Positions 1 to 10,424 of a stretch of 64,000 nucleotides of DNA are shown one piece after another. The position numbers and the translations under genes were made by a program. Every line of letters starts with the position of its first letter. Position 1 is the first letter of the stretch. The stretch is from Wuchereria bancrofti (taxonomy: Eukaryota > Nematoda > Chromadorea > Rhabditida > Onchocercidae): NCBI GenBank assembly GCA_005281725.1, contig SSBO01000007.1, positions 3,602,402 through 3,666,401 on the forward strand, read 5' to 3'. The notes beneath the pieces are model-generated. The model did not search any database, was not told the origin of the DNA, and was given only the letters and a program-made list of their open reading frames with translations.

Positions 1-1324
1 GAGTGCAGTGCGGCAGTATGGTCCTTGGAACACGATAATATACGAGCATTACTATGACGTGTTACCGCAATATCGCTAACGGATAAAGAATGTGGTCGCC
101 ATTGACGGAATGGGAGAGTACGTTCAAAAGCTGGGTTTTCTGACACCAACCTAAAACAGCAATTTAAAATATGGGGCTTCTAAGCAGTTTATCTCATTGA
201 ATTTAATGATGTCTTAACATTTTGTTGTTTTGCTTTGTGATTATTTGCTGTGTAAAACATGGAATATACATACTATTACTGCCCATATAGCTCTAAGAGA
301 GTGAAGAATTTGTAGAAAGAAAAAATGGCCTGAAGAAGAAAATAAACATGGTAATCCATTTTATTATTTCTTTTAGAAATATAAGTAGTGAAGGAGAAAA
401 AGTCTACGAAAAAGTGAGATACACATGAAAAATATTTTGATTTTTTCAAGTCGTGCAGAAAAACCTACTTTTATAAGTAAAACTTACTCAGCAACAACAA
501 ACACACCTAAGCTGCCATCTTCTGTCCCAAACGCCAAGAGCGAACCATCAGAATTCAGCAATAAACTAGATATTGATCGATAATGACCATTAATTACAGC
601 AATAAGTTCGCCTGTGACTATCTGTAACTTTGAGTAGAACACAGAGTATCAAAAGGTAAATTAAATATGCAATTTAAACCAAAAATATGTATATTCGACT
701 TACAATCCATACGTATATTTCATTACTGATTGCAGCGAACAGTAAGCTACCATCTGGTGTTACAGCTAAGTGATGCACCGGCTTGGGAAGCACACTTCTG
801 ACGTGGAGGCGTTTACTGTTATCCATAGAAAGGAAATGAAGTAACGGTTTGTCTTTGGTTGCTACAATAAAATGATTGCTGCCAACCATCTCAACAGATC
901 CTGCAAAAAACTGCCTATATGCAAGTACTAAACTTTAGTTTCCCAATTTTCTCACTCTTTTAAGCGGAAATTTTGGAACCTGTTAGAGCTCCTTGTAGTT
1001 CATTTCCTTTATAAGACCAACGGGAAACACCCGTCTTTGGGCTGATTAGCAGTGTTGCATACGGGTCGCTTGTTTCGCTCGCTAACAATAAATACTGAAA
1101 ATATTAATTTTTAACGGAACTACCCTCCACAAAGCACGGCATATGAAATGATTTTACAATTAGCTCCTAAATTTTTCACAGTGATGCAAAAAACAAACTA
1201 TATTCCATATTTCATAATAGAATACCGTTAACGACAACTGTAATGAATGCAAACAAATTCTTGGTTGCGAAGCAATTCTGTATAGAAGAAGTTACAGCAA
1301 AATTACCTCAGCCTCATATTCCAT
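1..1324 (-). CDS. WDR18: WDR18/Ipi3-like WD40 protein, 3' part outside the window
   Basis: Five exons can be read on the minus strand: 1307-1324, 980-1094, 704-900, 488-621 and 1-150; the frame is kept across every junction and runs on past the left edge. The visible part is about 204 residues. The first exon codes only six residues (MEYEAE). WD40-type blocks follow, for example PKPVHHLAVTPDGSLLFAAI then a YVW, and GHYRSISSLLLNSDGSLLAF then GTEDGSLGVF. The order matches the N-terminal half of WDR18 (yeast Ipi3), a partner of PELP1/TEX10 (Rix1 complex) in 60S ribosome maturation and release from the nucleolus. The last visible exon (WRPHSLSVSDIAVTRHSNAR) fits the next repeat of that family. 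The exon 4 donor lies inside a GAGTAAGT that would otherwise read as a stop, so splicing there is required. Family assignment is from recalled similarity; another Ipi3-like WD protein is the main alternative. Confidence 0.8.
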
Positions 1325-2504
1325 TGTAGAGAGAATGTCTGACTGACTGCTTTACTCCCCGTCCCTTCTCACTCTTCAACTTCTATCTAATTAGTGAACC
1401 GTCCATCTCATTCTACTTCATCTCACTATGATGGGAGCGGCAGTGAAAATTCCGTTCCCACGTGTCAGGGACAAAGTAAGTGTTGTACGCGTAGGTGTGT
1501 TGCGTGAGTTTCGGAGTTGGGTAATTCGCTGGAATGACAAGATATGTGACTTGAAACATCGTACTTGGAATGGAATGAAAGAACGGTGTAAAAAAGCTTG
1601 GCTGACTGTTGGTGCGAAGAGTAAGAAATATGGTTATTTTCATTAGGAAGGGAATGGGAGCAGTTGCCTATGGATCTCAAATATCATCGATTATTTCAAG
1701 TATTTAAAAATTAAAATCTAGAATAACTTTACAATGGAGCAAGGATAAAAATTCTTTTTGATATGAGCTATTATATTGAATGCTGTTTTACACAATTCCT
1801 TTGCTGAAGAAGTTTCGAAGGATGTGGCCGTTGCAAATATGAAAATATCTCATTTGTTAAGTATTTTAATTTCAAAAGTACTGGACAGAAAAGAATTCTG
1901 CAGATATTTCAGTTCGCTGTTTGCTGTTTGCATTATTGCTGGCGTATATCATCATTCACCGGTGGTGTTGAACCAAGAGAAAAATATGGATTATTAGGAA
2001 ATGAAACAATTAGACAAATTGGTCACGGATTTATTGGCAATTCTAATTTCTGCCGTAAAAATATATGCTGCAAATATATCACTGTACATATTTTCAGAAT
2101 AATGGCTATGAGAACAAAAACATTGGCGACACGCACGAACCATACGTTGCGCTTATCAAAAACCGGTTACTTTTACACGTGGATTATTAGGAAATCACTT
2201 TTACGGAATTGGTTGTTTTTGCTGTTATTATGTGTTTTATAATTCTTTCATTTATAAATTCTTTATAAGTTCTTTCAGCGTGTTGCTTTGTCAGTTTGAT
2301 ATTCATTTCATTCGATTTCCTTACGTATATAGAATGATTGTGAGTAGCATTTCTTAACGGGATTGGTTGTTATGTAATAGCAAGTTCAAAAAACACTGCA
2401 TTTGTGCATTGTCAGAAAAGGAGAAAATAATCAATGAGGAATGCATGAAATTTAAGAAGAAAATAATGAAATATACAAATTTTGTAGGAGTTGCGGTGAA
2501 AACG
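1325..2504. other. Intergenic region between divergent WDR18 and MRPS33 genes
   Basis: This is about 1.2 kb between two divergently transcribed genes, so it should hold both promoters. Short open frames occur on both strands around 1413-1680 and 1776-2242, but none shows family similarity or a convincing exon pattern. A palindromic E-box (CACGTG) lies at 1459-1464. A possible spliced-leader acceptor (TTTTGTAG) ends at 2487, just before the MRPS33 start codon. Confidence 0.5.
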
Positions 2505-3452
2505 ATGTTGTCACGTATCAATTTAGCTGCTCGAGGAATCAATTGTGAAACAGAATATGGGAGACATATGAATGATTTATCGAGACGTATTTTCACTGAG
2601 CCACAGCGAACAACCGAATCTAAAAATCTGAAAGTTGTGAGGGTTATGTCAGAAGAGCCATTGGAGCAACAGTCATTCAAAGCAGTTAGTTCGTTTGGTT
2701 GATGATTGCTTAGTACTTCTTGTCAAAGTGTCTCTTACATTTCAGTGAAGATCAGTATCGAACCTTTACCATTAGTTTCATATTTTTCGTTATTTTACTT
2801 TGTATTGCCGTCGATAATAATCTTAAGAATAATTGAGTATAAGCCACCAAGCCTCATTGTCGGTATTGATGCTGCAACTTTTTCTTCAATGTGCTTTTAA
2901 TAGCATTAAATGGATATCCAGCACTGATTCTTATTTTAAAGAAAAATAGAGCTCTAAAAATCAGAAATGTATTTGAATATAATTAATTCTACAACTTATA
3001 GATGAAGTTGAATAAAAATAGGAGAGAAGGGAATCATATAAATTTAGATTGATTATTATCCTAATCAACCAATGTTCCACTATTTGACAAAAATGTTGCG
3101 CTTCCATGGTCTTTGTTTTGATGAACACATTGTATGGAGAGAAGTGCAGGTAAATGTTGCAATAATATTTTGTAAAGCTTCGAAATTGAACTAAATTGAA
3201 TTTTAATTCTGCAAAACAGCAGCAGTGCTCAAGTTCGTTTCCTTCATCATGGAAGAGAACTTTTGTTTTTGCTTTATATCAGATTTTATGATTTCTTCAT
3301 TACAATTCAATAATGCTTACCAAAGATTTGAGAAATTGAGAAAGTAAGGTTTTTGCATATTTCAGAATCGATTGAAATCAGCACGAGGAAAAATGCTTTA
3401 TCCACCAATTGGACAGGGCAAAAGGGCTCAGCTCAGAGGCGAGAAGAAATAA
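2505..3452 (+). CDS. MRPS33: Mitochondrial ribosomal protein S33 (mS33)
   Basis: Three exons, 2505-2684, 3048-3149 and 3366-3452, join in phase 0 to give 122 residues (human protein 106). The family pattern is clear: TEYGRHMNDLSRRIFTE matches the conserved start of MRPS33, then KNLKVVRVMSEEPLEQQ, IDYYPNQP, LTKMLRFHGLCFDEH and a basic tail (GQGKRAQLRGEKK). MRPS33 is a small protein of the mitochondrial 28S subunit. The start was chosen at the ATG about 17 bases after a TTTTGTAG acceptor; the open frame continues upstream to an earlier ATG, so a longer N terminus is possible. The first intron uses a GTTAGT donor. A competing hydrophobic open frame in the first intron (2740-2900) was set aside because the S33 pattern only continues at 3048. 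Confidence 0.85.
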
Positions 3453-4401
3453 ATATAATGACAAGGGAAATTTAGTTTCACCGTCGTGTGATTCAAATGC
3501 ATTGTTGCAGTGCACCTATTGTTCATGTAAGAGAAATGAAGATGAACGTACAAAAATTGAAGATTTATTTAAAATTTTAGATCTCTTTCTAACCATGGTG
3601 CTAACATTTCTTTAATTTTCGTTGATTTAATAATTATGCACACCGAAAAAATTTCGTTATCTTATTAATACATAACTGTAATAGTAGATGATTTCTTTAC
3701 TTGATGATTTTGTCTTGTTACTTTATTGGTTTTATAACTTTATCAAAAAGGAGAAGGATGGGCATTAGGAAATGAAAACCGGTAAAATATCCTAGTAATT
3801 TTTCTTTTTTAAATCTGTCTAGAATTTAACGTTGCTGAAGTGCTCGCTTGCATGGAGGAAAGGAATTAGTTTAGTCATTTAATTTGGAAGTCAACCTTTG
3901 CAATTTTTGGATAAATGGAAAGAATTTGCGCATGGGATGATTAGCGGCTTGTTTGGACAGAAAATAACCAAAAAGTAAGAAGTTGTCAGGATAATTTAAT
4001 TTACTTCCAAGTGTTATTTTTTGGTGTTGATATCAGAAATAAAATTGTTAATACTGTCGTGTTGTTCTGCTTTCAGTGTTATTGGAGATCGTTGTGCAGT
4101 ATAGCTGATTGTGTATCTTTGCAATAACGATGTTTTTTTTAATATTTCCAGTAAATCATTGTCCTATCAATTAACATTTTAATATTCCGAGTAAATCCTT
4201 GTCCTATCAATATGCAATACTTGCATCTTAAAGCATGAAGCTTAATTTTGGTAATTACAAGATTTTATTCTAAGGTAGTATTGTAACTTTTAGTTTGCAA
4301 ATTTGTTTCCATACATTGATCCGTGTCGTATGATATATAACGCCGAGTTACACATTCATAATTTATGTACTACGATATTACCAAAAAATTACTTCTTATA
4401 G
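3453..4401 (+). other. Intergenic region, MRPS33 to Josephin gene
   Basis: About 950 bases with no supported gene. The short open frame at 3409-3615 overlaps the last S33 exon in another frame and is not counted. The stretch is T-rich and contains a diverged 30-bp direct repeat at 4141-4210 (separate entry). A TTCTTATAG acceptor ends exactly at the ATG of the next gene. Confidence 0.5.
4141..4210. repeat. Two-copy 30-bp direct repeat
   Basis: Copies at 4141-4170 and 4181-4210 share the end GTCCTATCAA and most of the preceding bases, with about four differences. The spacing is 40 bp. It lies upstream of the Josephin gene; no function is visible. Confidence 0.7.
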
Positions 4402-4959
4402 ATGAATGTTTATGATTCATTTGGAGGTACAGTCTCAATAGGACAGCTATATCATGAGAAACAACAAATGCAACTCTGTTTAATGCATACGCTGAATACA
4501 TTGCTGCAGAGAAATGAATTTAAAAAGATTGATTTGGATTGCATTGCGGAAAATTTACATAGGTCGCGCTGGTTCAATCGACACCGTTCATTGTTTGGTT
4601 TTGGCAATTATGACATCAACGTACTGATCGCGGCATTGGAAACACGAAATCTAATATTGAACTGGTTTGATTCGAGGCGTTCCACTGCTTGCTTGAATTT
4701 TTCGAAAATTTTCGGTTTCATATTCAATATCACATCACGTGGCTTTATACCGTTCTGGACAGGACATCACTGGTTTACTGTACGGCAAATAGGTGTTGCT
4801 GGATTTTTCAATTTCGATTCAAAATTGAACGAACCAGTGCCAATTAATGACTTTGTTGCATTTTCGGATTCGTTATTGGCAAAGGGAGCTCAATTATTAG
4901 TTGTCGTTGAACCTCAAAATGCTAACAATTATTTGCTCAATAGTGATTTTTCGGTTTGA
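4402..4959 (+). CDS. JOSD: Josephin-domain deubiquitinase (JOSD1/2-like), intronless
   Basis: A single 185-residue open frame covers a whole Josephin domain, close in length to human JOSD1/JOSD2 (about 190-200 residues), with no ataxin-3-type tail. Visible motifs are the entry motif YHEKQQMQLCLMHTLNTLLQ with the catalytic Cys at residue 26, then LFGFGNYDINVLIAALETR, then GHHWFTVRQIG with the catalytic His, then FNFDSKL with the third triad residue. Josephins are cysteine proteases that cut ubiquitin chains. The ATG directly follows a TTCTTATAG acceptor, so the mRNA is probably trans-spliced or has a 5'-UTR intron. It has no coding intron, although all its complete neighbours do. Confidence 0.92.
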   Translation: MNVYDSFGGTVSIGQLYHEKQQMQLCLMHTLNTLLQRNEFKKIDLDCIAENLHRSRWFNRHRSLFGFGNYDINVLIAALETRNLILNWFDSRRSTACLNFSKIFGFIFNITSRGFIPFWTGHHWFTVRQIGVAGFFNFDSKLNEPVPINDFVAFSDSLLAKGAQLLVVVEPQNANNYLLNSDFSV

Positions 4960-6041
4960 CTTCTGTGGATTATTATTCGCTGATAATTAGGAATGTATTG
5001 AGTGGGCTAACATTACTATCGTGAGAGAAGAAACTTTCCACTGTTTTAGAATTTTGCAGCTTCAGTGTACTGAAACAAAAAATGAACTTAACTCAAGAAA
5101 TAGATAACTCTACATTAAGCAGTAACTATAGCGCGCCGAAATAAAAATTCGTAATGTTCTTTTACTTTTTATGCCTTTTTTACAGGCTTTTATGTCTTAG
5201 ATCCTTTCGGACCTCAAAGGGTCGGGAAAATGATATTTAGAGATTTATACAACACGAACTTTCGAAGTTTTGATAATGTAGTGGATTGTTTATGTGATCA
5301 GCATTTTTTCAAGTTTTTGCTTGAAAGAAGTGGTATTTCTATTAATATTAAATACTTATGTTCTTGTAGACTATATATTAATGTGGTTTTTTATGTTTCA
5401 CGTGACAGTTTATTTCTCATTACTTTTATATTTTTTTTTATTTGGTGTTGATTGTTATGGGCAGTAAGTATTATTTGCAAGCAATTAAGCTAAATGGTTA
5501 AAAAGGAACAAAACGCGGAAGCCATAAAGCTTTACAACTTTTTGAATGGTACTTGAATGGTATTTCATTAAATTAAACTTTTCCAAGAAGTAGTTGCTCT
5601 ATTGAGTATTGTTATTTTGAGTTTGAAAAAGGCTCTTTTTCTCAAACTTTCATTATATTGTTGAGAAAACTCCAGAATACATCATTCCCTTAAAATGGTA
5701 GTCAAGACTGTCAATCGGCTGGGATACAAAACCTGGAAGGCTTCTATTTTCAAAAGTAAATTAATAAAAAGGGAATCCACCTTGAAGCGAAAAATGACTG
5801 TGGTGATAATTGATGATAACTGATTGCAAATACATTTTTTTTTCTCATAATTCAAATGTTTCTATAAGTATATTGTTATATAAGAAATGGTTTTTTCAGT
5901 GAGACCATTGGCAGCGTTTTAGATTTGTCTTGTTTACGATCACATTCGTTTATTATGCTTTTGCTAACAAAAAATTCAAATCTAAGCATATAAATGAATA
6001 AAGAAATTAAGGCAATATTTGTTTGATGAATTTCTAATGAA
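4960..6041 (+). other. Intergenic region, Josephin gene to RING gene
   Basis: About 1.1 kb, T-rich, with no supported gene. An AATAAA at about 5141 could serve polyadenylation of the Josephin gene, and AATAAA-like motifs recur. The open frame at 5230-5451 is low-complexity hydrophobic sequence typical of T-rich DNA and is not called. Confidence 0.45.
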
Positions 6042-9000
6042 ATGGACGTTGGTGAAGCGGTGGAAACGTTCAGCGTTCGTCCTCGAATAGTATTTTTACA
6101 TTGCATGGAAGTTGCCTTACGACTACCTGGCATTTTTCTATTCGAACTTTGGTGGCGTAGTCGGGACATGCACTTTAGTACTGATTTATTCAAGCAGTCA
6201 TTTTCATCATATTTGGAAATGGATCAAATTATTGAATTTATTCAAACGAGGGATTTTGATCGAACTGGGGCACAGATATTGAGCTATACAGGTGACCATT
6301 AAATCCTAGATTTTAAACTGAATTTTCTAATGCTATTTTATTACCTTTGCATTATTATCAATTTATTTCGATCCTATATAGCAATTTGTGAGAATTCTTT
6401 TTTAGTTAGTTCATTAAGAGCTACTAATTGACATACTAATCGTCAAAAAATCACTTCTTTTACCAATGAAAATTTGTTGGTTTCAGTCGTGCTTATATCA
6501 TTTATGTTTTTTCTTCTTCCTCTCTACAAACTTGTACAAGTTTATTTCCACATACTTTCATTACTGCTGTTTTCTGTGGCGCATTATCTCTCATCTCGAT
6601 ATGTTCAACTGGAGCAGAATGGTGATCCTGATTTGAAATTGGATGATTTCACGAAATTAGAACGGCACGGATTTCATATTTTGGCCCAGATATGTTATTT
6701 TTGTGTTCTACTAATCAAAAGGATGATATTTCCTTTCATTAATGTTTTCTATTATATAAGTTGATATGCGATCACTCAGAAAAAACTTGGTTATTAGATA
6801 CTTTTTGATTTTGAAGGATTAGTACTTTTCAGTTGGTGCTCTGTGTAATTCAAAGTTGTCTTCTAAGCTTGGAAAATGATATTGCACGAGTTACGCTTGC
6901 AGTTTTTTTGATACCAATAATTGCTCGAACGTGTGCAGTGCCTATTGATCGCCTAATCATTGCTCATAATGTGGCTTGTTCTCTGGCAGTTTTAGTAATT
7001 TGCATATATGTTTTAAACAAAGCCCCAGTTCTGCTACTATCTATACGTCATTTTGTGCGATACCTTAAAGCTATCATAATTCTGCGAGGTATTGGAGGAG
7101 GTGAGTGTTGATTCTGTACCTTGATATTTATAACTCTTTGATCCTGTCGTAATTACCTTTTTCTTGAATTTATAATTTCGAATTTACTTGAGAATAATAA
7201 AGACATTATGTTCCAATAGTGAATTCTGATTAATTAAAAGAATTAAAGGTAAGGTTCAACTTTATGCAATATACATTTCTTCAAAGTCACTGCCATCATT
7301 GGTACTTTGATATTTATAAATCTTTGAGTAGTTGCGATGTTTTTCGGTCGTTATTGGAAAACGAGTAACATTGTTTTCTTTCTCTTCACTCATCCTTATT
7401 TATGACAAAAGCAAATGTAACTCCTGCATCTTTTTTGGATATGAGATATTATTTTTTTGAGATTTTTTTTTTCTAATTGAGCAGAAGCATTAAACAGTTT
7501 GTTCACTGCTAACAACATAATCATGCAAATTCAACGTGAAATCGGATGGATTTGCAGGTGCTGCTATTTTGTGGTATCGTTTACGGCTCGCAGAAATATT
7601 AATCTCAGCATGGTTAATAATGTTTTTTGTTCGAGTTTATATACATTTAGCTGGAAAAGGAAGAGGTTTTGGTGAAATTGGTGCAATATTCCTAGCATCG
7701 GTGGCAGAAAGCACAAACACTCCATTGTCATTGCTAGCACTGGCATTGACTGTGAGCTGTTTTTGTAAGCAAATTTTGACTATTGCGGAGTGTATTGTTG
7801 GCAGACAACGAGGTCATAGACATGTTCTGGCCAACGGTGCCTATACTGGAGCACTAACACTTACATTGCTTTGTGCACAAACAGGCATTCTCGGGATGCG
7901 AACTGAGCAGAAAGCCTTTCTACTTGGACTAGTTCTTTTCATTGGTAAGTACTTAATTTATTATGGCTTATTTCGGTTTTTCCACTAGCATGAGAAACAT
8001 CGCCTTTACAGGTCGCCTAAATCTGCGATGATTGTTATTTCTTTCCATATCTGTCATTTCGGTACAAATGAGTTTAATAAACCGAGTTTGAAACGAAGTT
8101 CTCTCGAAGTTGAAGCTTGATGTTAAAAGGTTCCTGAAACTGAAAGTTTTCATATAAAATTACCTTGTATGCAATAAATGATAGTAAAATTTTTTCGGAA
8201 ATCTTTGATTCCTTCAATATTACTAGATTAAGCTTGAGATGTTAAATATCTATTTTGTTCAGTTGTGTCCGCCTTGTTGCAATCGCTATACGAAATTCTT
8301 GAACCACAATTACTTGCGTTAGCTGCAAATAGATCGACGAGCCGAGGTCAACATGTGCGATCTGTTTTTCTGGCTATCATTGTACTTGTAGCATCCCTTT
8401 GTGCTTCCATTGCTGTTAGTCGATTTCTACCCATTGACTTATGGTTAGAATTTTCATTTAATATTTTCAATCTTATGTGTTTCCTTACTTAACAATCAGT
8501 TCCTTATCAGGAATTGATTCTTTTTTCAGGTGTCTAATAATAGGTTCAAATTGTTTGCTGACGGCAATACATACGTTATCAACTATCATTGTGTATGCCA
8601 TATATAGATTGGAAACAGAGTCTATGGATACATGGGGACAAGCTGACTACGTCGTATTCGTATGCAAAACGATTACTTGTGGTGTTGAAGTATTACTTGC
8701 ACTGAATGTTGTTTGCTTCGGTATTCTGACATCCTTAAAAGGTGGATTCATTTCACAATAAAGTAATTCGATTTTTAGTAAGATAGGATGCAGCTGATTT
8801 TTAAGTTCTATTAACCGGGCGTTTTGTAGACTTTATTGTTAAAGTAGTATGCAATGTTCAACATTGCATGTAATTTTATAAAAATCTTGGGTGTCGAAAA
8901 AACTGTTTTGCAGGTCATTGGACATTAACAAGTCTAGCAGTTCTGGTGTTCTACATGTATTTTAGTATTTGGAGGCAACTACAGACCGGAATTGTTAGGG

Positions 9001-9618
9001 TGCAATCACGACGTGCAGCATATTCGAGCTTATCACGACTGCCTCGTGTATCCAACGAAGCGTTGCAACAACGACGCGATGCTTGTGCTATATGTTTGTC
9101 TGATTTACTGGAAGATGCACGCATAACACCTTGCAAGCATTTTTTCCATAGTGCATGTTTAAAAAAATGGCTGTGTGTTAAACAGGTCCATGCTTTATCT
9201 TTGAGATTAACATCGGAAGCAATATGGCAGTAAATACTTTTTAGATAACTAGTATTTCATTTTCTCTCTGGAAATTAGGCATGTCATTGTGTAGCTTTTG
9301 GTTTTGAAGGTACTTTAGTGGTCCATGCTATCTATGCTTAAGAGGAATTTATTTTTCTGGAAGGACAAAATTGTATTTATTTTAAACAATCTGATGGAAA
9401 TCATTAATTCATTCCAGGTATGCCCTTTGTGTTATTCAGATCTCTGTAAATGTAAAATTCCTGAAGCGCTTGAAGAGCTGTTTTTGGATGAGCGTCGCAA
9501 TATCAATGCACCAGAAGAAAGAGAAGATGATAATAGTGAGTCATTTGGTGCTGGAAATCCTTCTGAAAATGAGTATTTTTCTTGGGATGTATTGAGTGGT
9601 TCTGGTATATACTATTAA
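6042..9618 (+). CDS. RNF139/RNF145: Multi-pass RING-H2 E3 ligase of the TRC8/RNF139-RNF145 family
   Basis: Eight exons: 6042-6291, 6487-(about 6690 to 6765), 6833-7100, 7558-7944, 8263-8443, 8530-8741, 8914-9185 and 9418-9618. Most of the protein is hydrophobic membrane segments (for example VVLISFMFFLLPLYKLVQV and VFLAIIVLVASLCASIAV), as in the TRC8_N domain. The end carries a RING-H2: CAICLSDLLEDARITPCKHF, then FHSACLKKWLCVKQ, then VCPLCYSDL, so all eight metal ligands are present, split by the last intron. An acidic tail of about 50 residues follows. In animals this family sits in the ER membrane and ubiquitinates sterol-pathway proteins such as HMG-CoA reductase or SREBP partners; that role here is inference. 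The donor of exon 2 is not clear: no strong GT site gives the phase 0 needed by exon 3, so that junction is uncertain. RNF139 and RNF145 cannot be separated from this sequence alone. Confidence 0.85.
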
Positions 9619-10424
9619 TAAATGTTAGCTAAAATATTTATTGCTTTATGTACTAAAATTATTCAAGATTGTTCATTGATATTGTTTGATTTACCACAGA
9701 AATTGCTGATCACGAATGTTCTCAGTTCTTTCATTCTTTCAAGATATTATACTACGTTTATATTGCTTTCATATTTACTTAAATAACTGAGTGCTCTTCT
9801 CATATTTGATCAAATACGTTGTACAAATGCAAAATTGGAATTAGAAATTATACCTGTTATGGAATGTACATTCCGTCTTTGGTTTGTGAGATTTATCTTT
9901 GGTTACAGTTTGGTATTGCTGTTCTTTTTTTTTCATTATACTTCCTTTTCTATTTTTTCTCTCCGTGTGATATTAATTGTATCGAAGTTCTTTGTGGTTT
10001 TCGAGTGCAGAAGTTGTATATCTTAATAATTTTGTGTTTGTTTCGAAATTTTAATTTATGCCTTTTTCTTTTTTATATAAATTATCTTGTTGTATTGCTG
10101 AGTTTACACAAAAGTAACAATCTTATGAAACTATTCTTCATAAAATCAAAAATCGACTAGCGTTATTTCAAACTCTTATTTTTATTTGTGAAATATATTA
10201 GGGTTTGGTTGACAAGCCCTAAAAATATATTTAAATCCAATCGTTATCTATTTTTTACTTGAGTAAAAAATTTTTTAGCTTCAGGGAAATTAATAATTTA
10301 AACACTACGCTACTGGGTTTCACTTATATGTTAAGAAATTTTCGGGTGATTTTGAATCTAGAGGTTTACAAAATTATTTGGAACATAGATTGGATTAAGA
10401 TAGTTATAGCCCAAAAGCTTCAAA
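9619..10424 (+). other. Intergenic region, RING gene to MRPL19
   Basis: About 800 bases, T-rich, with AATAAA-like motifs soon after the RING stop. Open frames at 9819-10160 are low-complexity F/L/Y-rich translations of T-rich DNA. A TTATAG acceptor at about 10408 precedes the MRPL19 start by 16 bases. Confidence 0.45.

Noticed and set aside
1413..2242. Overlapping short open frames upstream of MRPS33
   Set aside because: They lack family motifs and consistent splice partners, and the region must hold two promoters; the minus and plus frames shadow each other.
2706..2900. Hydrophobic tail that might join the exon ending at 2684 as a membrane anchor
   Set aside because: The MRPS33 pattern continues instead at 3048 (IDYYPNQP) with correct phase, so this stretch is intron.
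3409..3615. 68-codon open frame after MRPS33 exon 3
   Set aside because: It overlaps the last MRPS33 exon in another frame and has no recognised motif.
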